Translations under genes and position numbers: made by a program | The notes under the pieces: model-generated | Database searches by the model: none | What the model was told of the DNA's origin: nothing | What the model saw: the letters and a program-made list of their open reading frames with translations, nothing else | Shown here: positions 50,711 to 58,737 of the stretch, piece by piece | How the letters are laid out: the number at the start of each line of letters is the position of its first letter | Numbering within the stretch: position 1 is the stretch's first letter | Source of the DNA: JAEUIZ01 sp046155605 | GTDB lineage: Bacteria; Planctomycetota; Phycisphaerae; Phycisphaerales; UBA1924 | DNA: 64,000 bases | Direction: 5' to 3' | Assembly (NCBI GenBank): GCA_046155605.1 | Contig: JBJXFQ010000007.1 | Location: 1 to 64,000 of the forward strand

Positions 50711-52240
50711 CTACGCGATGCCCTGGTCGGCGGTGTCCTCGCCCAGCCCGGCCAGGACGCGCTCGACGGGCACGCCGAGGTCGGCCTTGGCGCGAGCGAG
50801 CGCGGCCTGCTCGCCGAGGTCTTCCGGGAGCGGATCGGGCCAGACAAGCCGGATGCCGCGATCGCGCGGATCGGTCGGCAGGACGCCCAACTCATCGAGC
50901 GCGGCGAGGATGAGCCCCGAGGCCCTGGCGATGCCCTGGCCGTAGGTCACTCGCTTCCGCGCGGTCTTGGCGAGCACGCCCATGAGGGTGATGCGGAGGG
51001 CGTTGGCGCTGGAGAGGTTGCCGATCTTGGCGCGGACGACGCCGCTGGCGAGCGGGGGGACGCCCGAGGTCTTGTCCATGGCCTCGCGGATCTCGAGGAT
51101 GTGGTCGCGCTCGCTGGGGCTGTCGGCGTCGCCGCCAAAGGCCGTGACGGAGGCGTCGGGGTTGTCGGTGGACCAGATGGTGCCGGGCGTGACGGGCCGG
51201 CGATCGAGCCCGTCGAGGCCCTTGACGAGGTACATTTTGAACGACTGGAGCGTGACGCGGCAGGCGCGATCGGAGAGCCGCGTGTTGAGTTCGTCCTGAT
51301 GCGGGATGAGCGGCTCGACCTCGCCCAGGCCGTCGTAATGGAAGGGCTGCGAGATGTTCTGGATGTGCGCCACCGGCGGCTGGCCGTTGGTCCACGCGCC
51401 GAGCGGCTCGTCGAGGATGAGTTTGCCGTCGTCGTAGACCTGCCGGTGCGTGGCGGAGATGACCTCGGTCCAGGGGGCGCGGCGGCGGCGCGAGAGCGGG
51501 CCGAAGGGACGCCATGCCGAGGGCGATTCGACGTCGAGCAGGTCGCGGCGAGTGTGGATGACATAGGCACGCAGGCGGCGATAGTCGGCGGGATCAAGCA
51601 CGGGCACGCCGCGGGCGGCCTCGACGATCTCGACTCGGACGAAGGCGGGCGCGATCTCGGCGGGGTCGGCGGATGAGCCGGCCGCGAAGGCGGGGGACGA
51701 GGCGGGCGGGAGGGCCTGAGTCTCGCGACCGCTCCCGTTACTCACACCCCGTCCCCCTGGGCCAGCGGCGACACCCTGATTGGCGGCCGCACGGACGACG
51801 AGATCGACATGCCCGTGAATGTGGCCGAGCAGGGCCATGTCTTGCAGGAGGGCGATGCCGCCGCTGGCTTCCCACACGGCGTCGAGGGTTCGCTCGACGG
51901 CGGCGCGGGTGGCGGCGTCGCGGGCGGTGCTGACGATGCGCACGGGCTTGCCGAACATGAAATCGACCATCGATTGCACGCGCCAGGCGATGTCGTTCTC
52001 GACGACGACCTCGCGGCGGGGCCGGGCCTCATCGCGCCCGAGGACGCGCTGCGGCAGGCCGACTTCCTGTGCGAGTCGCGGGCGCTCGCCGGGAGTACGG
52101 GCGGCGCGGGCGGGGTTGCGGTAGTAATCCCAGAAGCGTTTGAGCTTGGGGAGCGTGGCGCGCTCGTGCTCGTCGAGGAGGAGCTCGAGGAGCGATTGGG
52201 TGAGGCCGGTGGATGCGAACGGGGCCAGGCGGTAGGTCAT
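50711..52240 (-). CDS. Phage portal protein (SPP1 gp6-like)
   Basis: A 509-residue protein. Portal-like segments include TLPKLKRFWDYYRNP near residue 30, VVVENDIAWRVQSMVDFMFG and KPVRIVSTA near 75-95, and LGEVEPLIPHQDELNTRLSD near 300. RVTLQSFKMYLVKGLDG and SGVPPLASGVVRAKIGNLSS follow, the last typical of the portal stem. A flexible Gly/Pro/Ala linker lies near residues 170-200. The start at 52240 has GGGAG upstream. It heads the phage-like module; no terminase gene lies upstream of it. Confidence 0.8.
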   Translation of the reverse strand: MTYRLAPFASTGLTQSLLELLLDEHERATLPKLKRFWDYYRNPARAARTPGERPRLAQEVGLPQRVLGRDEARPRREVVVENDIAWRVQSMVDFMFGKPVRIVSTARDAATRAAVERTLDAVWEASGGIALLQDMALLGHIHGHVDLVVRAAANQGVAAGPGGRGVSNGSGRETQALPPASSPAFAAGSSADPAEIAPAFVRVEIVEAARGVPVLDPADYRRLRAYVIHTRRDLLDVESPSAWRPFGPLSRRRRAPWTEVISATHRQVYDDGKLILDEPLGAWTNGQPPVAHIQNISQPFHYDGLGEVEPLIPHQDELNTRLSDRACRVTLQSFKMYLVKGLDGLDRRPVTPGTIWSTDNPDASVTAFGGDADSPSERDHILEIREAMDKTSGVPPLASGVVRAKIGNLSSANALRITLMGVLAKTARKRVTYGQGIARASGLILAALDELGVLPTDPRDRGIRLVWPDPLPEDLGEQAALARAKADLGVPVERVLAGLGEDTADQGIA

Positions 52241-52485
52241 GATCGGCTCCCAGGTGCGTGTCTGCACTTGGGGCGATGGGCGCTGGCGCGCGCACGGGGA
52301 GAGAGGGGACGAGCAGGAGCGGGCAGTGGGCGCGACGAGTGAAACTAGTTGGAAATCGGGGCGATTTAGGGCGAGTTGAGTTATGCGGAGCGGCGAGCGC
52401 GGCGCTGTGCAAGATCAGGAAGGGTGCTGCCGCCGCGCGCGCACGATGTGTGGCGATCGAGGCCGTCGTTGAATCGCCAGGAGCC

Positions 52486-53556
52486 TTACACCGTGAGCAG
52501 ATACCACAGGGCTCGGCTAGCGCGCCAAAGCAGATACCCGAGCGTGTACAAGCCACCGAGGCCGAAACTGATCAGCGTGATGTAGCGGACCCAGAAGCGG
52601 TGGTACATCGCCGAGCGGTATTCGATGAGCGGTTGGTTCAGCTCGCGCGTCCAGCGCGTCTCGGTGGCTTCCTTGATGGCTTCGGGGCAGAAGAGCGCGT
52701 GCAGCGTGGTGGCGAGGGCAAGGAGGCCGATGGCAACGAGGAGTATGCCGAAGTGCCTCTGCACAGGAAGCTCCGGGATGCGCAGCACCAGGCCTGCGAA
52801 GAATCGCACGAGCCCGTCGGACCACGAGTCGTGTTCACGAGCCCAAGCGTGCCAAATCGGGACATGTTGGTTATGCCAGCGGAGCGCGGTGGCATAGACG
52901 GTGATGGCGACGAAAGCGATGTAAGAGGCCGAGAAGAGATGGAGCGTGCCGAGGAAGCGGAGGAGGGCCCAGTGGGCGAAGTCGTGCTTGTGCCCGTAGA
53001 CAGCATGCTCAGCACCCTTAACCACACCGAGGCTGGTAGCCCGATCGGGGCCGTAGAGACCGCGCGTGCGGAAAAGTTGCGTCTTGCGCAGGTTGGCACT
53101 CGCAACATTGGCAAGGCGTAGGTCCGCGCCGCTTAGATTGGCCTCGAACAGTTCCGCCCCGCTAAGTTCAGCCTCTCGCAAATCTGCCTCGCGCAGACTG
53201 ACCCCAATCAGCCGTGTTCCGCTTAGATTGGCTTTCTGTAGATTCGCCCCGCTCAAATTGGCCCCTACTAGGTCCCCGCCGCCCAGTTCGGCCTTCTCCA
53301 GATCAGCCCCATTCAAATCGGCGAACCATAACAGCGCCCCACTCAGATTGACGCCGGGCATTCTCTCGCCACTCAGATCTTCCCTCTCGCCGCTACGGAA
53401 CCGAGCGCCTTCCTTTTTCTCGCTCTTCAGCCATTTTATATGCGCAAGCAGTCGCTTGTCGAGTTCTTCGCGACTCACCTTACGACGTGGAGGTGGCCAT
53501 TGAGCATCCGGCGGTGGCGCTGGCTCGTGGATGCGCTCTTGTCTCGGCTCGGTCAT
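52486..53556 (-). CDS. Pentapeptide-repeat protein with C-terminal transmembrane helices
   Basis: The 356-residue protein has about 25 pentapeptide units A(D/N)Lxx at residues 65-175 (ALLWFADLNGADLEKAELGG, LSGTRLIGVSLREADLREAE). These form a right-handed quadrilateral helix. Then three or four membrane helices follow (SASYIAFVAITVYATAL, FGILLVAIGLLALATTLHAL, YITLISFGLGGLYTLGYLLW). The N-terminal 60 residues are charged. This is the layout of several membrane-anchored pentapeptide proteins of unknown role. It lies behind the phage module but is not clearly part of it. The gap 52241-52485 holds no gene. Confidence 0.8.
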   Translation of the reverse strand: MTEPRQERIHEPAPPPDAQWPPPRRKVSREELDKRLLAHIKWLKSEKKEGARFRSGEREDLSGERMPGVNLSGALLWFADLNGADLEKAELGGGDLVGANLSGANLQKANLSGTRLIGVSLREADLREAELSGAELFEANLSGADLRLANVASANLRKTQLFRTRGLYGPDRATSLGVVKGAEHAVYGHKHDFAHWALLRFLGTLHLFSASYIAFVAITVYATALRWHNQHVPIWHAWAREHDSWSDGLVRFFAGLVLRIPELPVQRHFGILLVAIGLLALATTLHALFCPEAIKEATETRWTRELNQPLIEYRSAMYHRFWVRYITLISFGLGGLYTLGYLLWRASRALWYLLTV

Positions 53557-53673
53557 GGCGTGGTGTGATACGGTGTGGGAGGGGGGTAGGCAGGTGGAAG
53601 CGAAGCGTAGCTAGTCTCGTGGCATCGAATTCTGCCTTGAGACTTCGATACGCTTGGGTACGGAGATCACGGA

Positions 53674-53807
53674 CCATCGAAGTCGCACGGGGCTGCGACT
53701 TCGATGGCACGGGGGAGGACACCAGCCACGCGGCGGGGCGAGGACGCCCCGGCTTACCGAGTCATTGCCTTGCTCTCTGCTTGCTCGCACCGGGGCGGGG
53801 ACGCCCC
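53674..53807. repeat. Cluster of palindromes (families F, C, C) between genes
   Basis: CCATCGAAGTCGCA-N6-TGCGACTTCGATGG (53674-53707) has perfect 14-bp arms, the longest perfect stem seen here. Two family-C units follow, GGGGCG-AGGA-CGCCCC (53735-53750) and GGGGCG-GGGA-CGCCCC (53792-53807), each followed by GGCT. The gap 53557-53859 holds no gene. Confidence 0.88.
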
Positions 53808-53859
53808 GGCTCACTGAGATCCGGCTCACTGAATCGCTCTCAACCCACTCACTCCCTGC

Positions 53860-54585
53860 TCACTCGCTTTCCGCCTCGATCACCATCCCCAGCAACTGCC
53901 GCCACTCGGCGTAGAGGTACGGGATCGCGTGGTCGTCGTGGAGCGTGCGGAGGCGGCGGAGGAGCCGCTCGGTGAGGTCGTGCTGCCAATCCTGGGCGGC
54001 GGGGTCGCAGAAATAGACGCGGCAGGGGAGTGGGCGGATGGCGTGGATGCCGCAGCGGGTGCCGGATTGGAACGGGCAGCCGCCGCGGGCGATGGCGTCG
54101 GCGAGGGAGGGAGAAGACAAGGGACGAAGGGACGGAGGGACGGGGGGACAGAGTGGAAGAGAAAGCGCGGAAGAAGAAGCAGGAATGGGAGCAAGAAGAG
54201 GAGAAGAAGACGGAAGAGAATCGGTAGGAGAGGTAGCCACCGGTCTGGAGACCGGTGCCACCGACGAGCGCACTGGCGGGACGCCTGTGCCACCAGAGCC
54301 AAGACCGCCCCGGAGGGGCGGGGTACCCAAGAGCAGCGAGTCGCGGTGGAGGGTGACGGTGTACGCGACTTCGAGGCCGGTGAGGTAGAGGCGGTGGCCG
54401 TAGGCCTCGAAGTTGCAGCATCGGCCGGAGGCGTCGCAGCGGGGGCGGAGGCGGGCCGTCTCGTCGGCGACCTGGGCGAAGAGCGTCTGCATGGCGTCGG
54501 CGATGGCGGGGTCGCGCGCGGCGACGAGCCAGGCGCGGGCGCGATCAACCTCATGGCCATTCGGCTGAGCGTGCTCGCCGATCAT
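53860..54585 (-). CDS. YkgJ-type Cys-cluster protein with an in-frame repeat insert
   Basis: The 241-residue protein has Cys in RPRCDASGRCCNFEAYGHRL (about residues 50-57) and GGCPFQSGTRCGIHAIRPLP then CRVYFCDP (residues 168-190), which belong together in YkgJ proteins; these likely bind zinc or an Fe-S cluster. Residues about 83-161 separate them and are Pro/Ser/Leu-rich low complexity. They are encoded by pyrimidine-rich DNA and three palindromes (54239-54330). The stretch keeps the frame, so the gene is intact. The ATG at 54585 overlaps the stop of the next YkgJ gene. Confidence 0.8.
   Translation of the reverse strand: MIGEHAQPNGHEVDRARAWLVAARDPAIADAMQTLFAQVADETARLRPRCDASGRCCNFEAYGHRLYLTGLEVAYTVTLHRDSLLLGTPPLRGGLGSGGTGVPPVRSSVAPVSRPVATSPTDSLPSSSPLLAPIPASSSALSLPLCPPVPPSLRPLSSPSLADAIARGGCPFQSGTRCGIHAIRPLPCRVYFCDPAAQDWQHDLTERLLRRLRTLHDDHAIPYLYAEWRQLLGMVIEAESE
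54102..54345. repeat. Compound repeat block inside a coding sequence
   Basis: On the minus strand, in order: GC-box palindrome (54305-54321), family D (54271-54289, one mismatch), family E ACCGGTCT-GG-AGACCGGT (54239-54256, perfect), then a long C/T tract with CGTCCC units (about 54230-54102). The same kinds of parts occur in intergenic DNA at 27047, 35439, 38995 and 47936. Confidence 0.8.
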
Positions 54586-55091
54586 TCCGGCGTCCTGGCC
54601 CGCTCGATGCGGATGCGCTCGGGCGGGATGAGCGAGCCCTTGTTGATGCCCGGGCACGTTCGTGCGGCGCGGTCCCAATCGTCGCGCGAGCGAAGCAGCC
54701 GCGGCCACAGCGGCCACGAGCGGCATTGCGCGGGTCGATGGTGATAGACGCCGCAGACGGCCTTGCCGGGGATGGTGGTGCGATCAAGGAAGACGCAGTC
54801 GAGGCCGTGGGCGGTCTGGGTTTCGTTGAACGAAGGCCCGAGAACCGTGGATTTGGTGTAACGGGCTTCAAAATCGGCGAAGGTGATTCCGAAGTGGTCG
54901 GCGAGAGCGTGGCCTTCGGCGGGGGTGAAAAGGACGTAACCCTCGGGGCCGGTGCAGCAGTTGCCGCACATGGTGCAGGCGAATCGCAGGCCAGCGCGGC
55001 GTTCGCCGGGCTGGGGTGAATCGAACCATTCTCGGGTTGGGGCAACTGACACGGGGTCTCCGACGTACCAAGGGTGTGCGGCCGATATCAT
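54582..55091 (-). CDS. YkgJ-family cysteine-cluster protein
   Basis: The 169-residue protein has the full YkgJ pattern: FACTMCGNCCTGPEGYVLFT (CxxCGxCC near residues 40-46), then LDCVFLDRTTIPGKAVCGVY and HHRPAQCRSWPLWPR. The eight conserved Cys probably hold a zinc or Fe-S cluster. It precedes, and is translationally coupled by ATGA to, the paralogue with the repeat insert. Function of the family is unknown. Confidence 0.9.
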   Translation of the reverse strand: MISAAHPWYVGDPVSVAPTREWFDSPQPGERRAGLRFACTMCGNCCTGPEGYVLFTPAEGHALADHFGITFADFEARYTKSTVLGPSFNETQTAHGLDCVFLDRTTIPGKAVCGVYHHRPAQCRSWPLWPRLLRSRDDWDRAARTCPGINKGSLIPPERIRIERARTPE

Positions 55092-55111
55092 TGGATGAAG
55101 GGAGGCCTGGC

Positions 55112-56815
55112 ATGAAACGCACGTGGCCGCTTGCGGGGTGGGGTATGGGATGGGCGGTGCTGGCGTCGGCGGGCTTGGCGCAGCCGGCGATGGCGCAGCG
55201 CGCGCTCGACGCGAACCAACAGGTGGGCTCGGGCGGGATCAATCCGCAGGGCCGTGATTTCTCGGCGGAGGTACGGTTTCGCAACGCGATCATCACGGGC
55301 AACGCGCCCGGGGGCATCTCGTTCCGCGGCGACGTGGGCTATCGCGCGCCGGGCGAGTTCCTTGGGAGTCTGGGTTCAAACGACAACTTCGCGTTCCGGC
55401 GCGACAGCGTCTATTCCGGGCTCGCGGGCATGGGCATTCGCGGCACCGACGCGCTGCAATATCAGTTTGCGATGACCACAGGCGGCGCGCCGCCCAAGGG
55501 GCTGATGGGGTCGGGTGTGGTCTCGCGATCGGGGTCGTCGGCATCGGCGACGGCGATTCGCGAGGGCGCGATCGAGCCCGGCAGGTCACGCTCGTTCATC
55601 TCGAACGAGCCGCGCGAAGAAGGGCCGGGGATCGCGGCGATCCGCTCGCCCTCGTCGTATGTCGCGGATCGCGGGCTTCGGCCTTCGCTGCTGGCGACGT
55701 ATGACCAGGACGGAACGAAGTATGGCCTAAGCGCATCGACGCTCCGCGGCGTGACGTATGCGCCGCTCGACGGTCTGCCACCGAAAAAAGCCAAGGCACA
55801 GCAGAAGCCGCTGCCCGAGGGGGCGTTGCCGACGGGCGCGATCAAGCCGGATACGGCCGCACCGGAGGCGACCAAGTCGCCATTCGAGGACTTGATCGAT
55901 CGAATGGAGGGGAAGCGGCGCGGGGAGCCGAAAGACCCGAAGAAGGCGGGGCTGCCGGGCGCTGAGAGCGGAAAGCCGGACGATGGCACCGCGGCGGGCG
56001 CGACGGATGGCCGGGTTGAGGGCTGGCGCGAGACGATCGCGCGGCTGAAGGCGGAACTCGCCGATGACGAGAAGCCCGGCGCCGTAAAGAAGGCGGCGGA
56101 GCGGAAGACGGGCGAACTGATCAAGCCCGATCGGCCGGCGAAGCCGATCGACGACGGCACGAACGACCCCAAGAACGAGAAGAAGGAAGGCGGGGCGAAC
56201 AAGAAGAACGACAAGGACGGGGCCGATGGCAAGGACGACGGTGCGACGCGCTCACGACGCGAGGCGATCAACCTGCTTCGCAGTTTGAGCGCCGAGCCGC
56301 CGCTGACAACGATGGCCCCCAAGGGCTTCGACGCCTATTCGGAGCACATGGCCGAGGCCGAGCGACACATGCTCGCGTCGCGCTACTTCGACGCCGAGGA
56401 GCGGTTTACCGCGGCGCTCTCGTCGAAGCCTCGGGACGCGATGTCGGCGATCGGGCGCGTCCATGCCGCGCTTGGCGCGGGCGTCTTTGTCTCCGCGTCG
56501 ATCAACCTTCGCGACGTGCTGACGGCACACCCTGAGGCGATGGGCGTGCGCTATGCGCCAGCACTGTTACCCCGCCCGGGCCGGATCACGACCATCGTGG
56601 ATCGGCTGAGCGAACTGATCAGCATGGACCCGAACCGCAGCCGCGACGCGGGGCTGTTGCTGGCATATTTGGGATACCAGACAGACCGGCCGGAGATGGT
56701 CGAGCGCGGCCTGAAGGCGGCCCGGGCGCTCCCTGAGGGCGCGCCGCCGGATCAGGTCTCGCGGCTCGTCGAGGTGGCCGCCGAGGTCTGGACGAAAAAG
56801 AAGGAGCGGCCGTGA
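55112..56815 (+). CDS. Secreted TPR-like protein with long charged linker
   Basis: A 567-residue protein: signal peptide (VLASAGLAQPAMAQ), an N-terminal beta-rich region to about residue 230, then a Lys/Asp/Glu-rich linker with many short runs (residues 230-390). A helical C-terminal part follows with TPR-like helices (AEAERHMLASRYFDAEERFT and RSRDAGLLLAYLGYQTDRP). GGGAGG lies upstream of the ATG. The GTG of the next phosphatase gene overlaps its stop. No family is recognised for the N-terminal part; a scaffolding role is possible. Confidence 0.75.
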   Translation: MKRTWPLAGWGMGWAVLASAGLAQPAMAQRALDANQQVGSGGINPQGRDFSAEVRFRNAIITGNAPGGISFRGDVGYRAPGEFLGSLGSNDNFAFRRDSVYSGLAGMGIRGTDALQYQFAMTTGGAPPKGLMGSGVVSRSGSSASATAIREGAIEPGRSRSFISNEPREEGPGIAAIRSPSSYVADRGLRPSLLATYDQDGTKYGLSASTLRGVTYAPLDGLPPKKAKAQQKPLPEGALPTGAIKPDTAAPEATKSPFEDLIDRMEGKRRGEPKDPKKAGLPGAESGKPDDGTAAGATDGRVEGWRETIARLKAELADDEKPGAVKKAAERKTGELIKPDRPAKPIDDGTNDPKNEKKEGGANKKNDKDGADGKDDGATRSRREAINLLRSLSAEPPLTTMAPKGFDAYSEHMAEAERHMLASRYFDAEERFTAALSSKPRDAMSAIGRVHAALGAGVFVSASINLRDVLTAHPEAMGVRYAPALLPRPGRITTIVDRLSELISMDPNRSRDAGLLLAYLGYQTDRPEMVERGLKAARALPEGAPPDQVSRLVEVAAEVWTKKKERP

Positions 56816-58524
56816 CGCAGGCGCCCGCGGCAGCGCGACCGGCGGACGCCGGCGAACCGGCCTCGATCACCGATTTCATCACCGACGGCTCGCTCGCGGG
56901 CCTCTGCGAGAAACTCGCGGCGCTGCTGGGCGTCGAGGTGACGCTCCGCGATGCGAGCGGAAAGCGGATCGTGCGCTCGAACCAGCCGCCGTACTGGGCC
57001 TTCGCGCCGGCCACCGACGCCGCGACGCCCGTGTGTGGTGCCGGGCCGACGGAGGTAGGCGGCGTGCTGGTCGTGCCCTTGTGTGTCGAAGGGACGAGCA
57101 TCGGATCGCTGGTGCTGGGGCCTGGCGAGCCGAGGCTGTTGGCCAAGGGCGCGCGTGAGCGCGCGGGCGAGGTGCTCGATCTGCTCGCGACGACGGCCGC
57201 CGAGGTCTGCCATCAGCAACTCGACCTGCGCAGCCGCCTGCGAGAGATGCAAGCGCTGTTTCGCCTCTCATCGATGCTGGCGAAGGCGACGCGGATGGAA
57301 TCGGTGCTCGACATCGCGCTCGAATCGGCCCTCGAGGTGCTCGACCTCGACGCGGGATCGGTGGTCCTCTTTGAGAACGACGAGGGCCCACTGACGCAGA
57401 CCGAGGTCGATCTGGTGCTCAAGGGCTCGCGGAACCTCTCGCGCGAGTGGCTCGAGAGCCCGCTCCCGCTCTCGAAGGATCGACTCTTTGATCGGCTCTC
57501 GTTGCAGGGCGAGATCGTGGTCTCGGCCGACCTCGTGGGCGACGAACGGGTGCTGATCCCCGATCACGTCGCGCGCGAGGGCTTGCGGGCAGCGATCAAC
57601 GCCGGGCTCGTGTTCCAAGGCAAGCCCATCGGCGTGATGCGGCTCTATGCACGCTTGCCGCGCACCTTCACCGAGGCCGAGAAGCGGCTGCTGCGCTCGA
57701 TCGCGCACCAGGCGGCGGTCGCGGTCGAGCAGGCGCGTCTGCTGAAGACTCAGGAGCGCGACGCCCGCGTGCAGCGGCAGGTCGAACTCGCCGCCGACGT
57801 GCAGCGACGGATGCTCCCGCGCTGGAACCCGAAGATCCCGCGGCTGGATGTCGCAGCCCGCTACGTCCCGAGTTTCGAACTCGGCGGCGATTTCTACGAT
57901 TTCTTCGAACTGGGCGGCAACTTCGGGCTTGCCATCGGCGATGTCGTGGGCAAGGGCATCGCGGCGGCGCTCCTCATGTCGAGCGTGCGCTCGAGCCTGC
58001 GGGCGCACGTGCAGGACCTGTATGACATCGACATGGTGCTCTCGCGCGTCAACGCCGCGCTCTGCCGCGACACGCGCGACAATGAGTTCGCGACGCTGTG
58101 GTACGGCGTGCTCGATCCGGTTCGGCTTCGAATCACTTATTGCGCGGGCGGGCACGAGCCCCCGCTGGTCTTCCGCAGGCCGCCCAGTCGCCCGCCATCG
58201 CTCGCCGACATCGACGAACTTTCCATCGGCGGGATGGCCGTGGGCATCGATCCCTCGCAGCGCTATCAACGCGGCGTCTACGACCTCCACGCGGGCGACG
58301 TGATCCTGGCGTATACCGACGGCGTGACGGACACGCTTGACTTTGCGGGGAAGCGCTTCGGGAAACAGCGCCTGCGACAGGCCGTGATCGACGTCCTCGC
58401 ACAAGAGGCCGACGCGAGCGCGGCCCGGATCGCCGAGCACCTCTTCTGGGAGTTGCGGCAGTTCGCGGGGATTCTGGAACGCCCCGATGACCAAACGGTT
58501 GTTGTGGTGCGCGTGCGGGCGTAA
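56812..58524 (+). CDS. GAF-domain PP2C (SpoIIE-type) phosphatase
   Basis: A 570-residue protein. Residues 1-140 form a sensor-like segment with Cys residues (TPVCGAGPTEVGG). A GAF domain (about 145-320, LFRLSSMLAKATRMESVLDI and LLRSIAHQAAVAVEQARLLK) precedes the SpoIIE phosphatase: QRQVELAADVQRRMLPRWN, FELGGDFYDFFELGG, LAIGDVVGKGIAAALLMSSV (the GKG variant of DxxGHG), YCAGGHEPPLVF and ILAYTDGVTDTLD. Such proteins control sigma-factor partner switching. It starts with a GTG overlapping the previous stop. Confidence 0.9.
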   Translation: MTQAPAAARPADAGEPASITDFITDGSLAGLCEKLAALLGVEVTLRDASGKRIVRSNQPPYWAFAPATDAATPVCGAGPTEVGGVLVVPLCVEGTSIGSLVLGPGEPRLLAKGARERAGEVLDLLATTAAEVCHQQLDLRSRLREMQALFRLSSMLAKATRMESVLDIALESALEVLDLDAGSVVLFENDEGPLTQTEVDLVLKGSRNLSREWLESPLPLSKDRLFDRLSLQGEIVVSADLVGDERVLIPDHVAREGLRAAINAGLVFQGKPIGVMRLYARLPRTFTEAEKRLLRSIAHQAAVAVEQARLLKTQERDARVQRQVELAADVQRRMLPRWNPKIPRLDVAARYVPSFELGGDFYDFFELGGNFGLAIGDVVGKGIAAALLMSSVRSSLRAHVQDLYDIDMVLSRVNAALCRDTRDNEFATLWYGVLDPVRLRITYCAGGHEPPLVFRRPPSRPPSLADIDELSIGGMAVGIDPSQRYQRGVYDLHAGDVILAYTDGVTDTLDFAGKRFGKQRLRQAVIDVLAQEADASAARIAEHLFWELRQFAGILERPDDQTVVVVRVRA

Positions 58525-58588
58525 GTTCCATCGATATCAACGAGCCTGAAGCGCCAGCGAGGGCTGCAGGCAGTGTTCCATCGCACCA

Positions 58589-58696
58589 GTCGGCGGCCAG
58601 GACACCGGCGGCACCGGATGACGGCCGCTTATGGCTGCTGCGGTCAAGCCCTGACCAGGTTCACGGGCCACCCGTGGACCGGGCCCGGCCGCCGAC
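58589..58696 (-). ncRNA. ffs: Signal recognition particle RNA, small bacterial type
   Basis: On the minus strand GTCGGCGGCC opens and GGCCGCCGAC closes the transcript, a perfect 10-bp closing helix. Inside lie GTGAACCTGGTCAGGGC and GCAGCAGCCATAAGC, the conserved GUCAGG / AGCAGCC elements of SRP RNA domain IV. The usual GGAA tetraloop seems replaced by a UUGA-type loop. A TAGAAT box lies upstream at 58719-58714, so the true 5' end may be up to 10 bases longer. About 108 nt. Confidence 0.75.
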
Positions 58697-58737
58697 AGGG
58701 GCGACGGACGCCCATTCTACGCCACTACACTTCTCGC

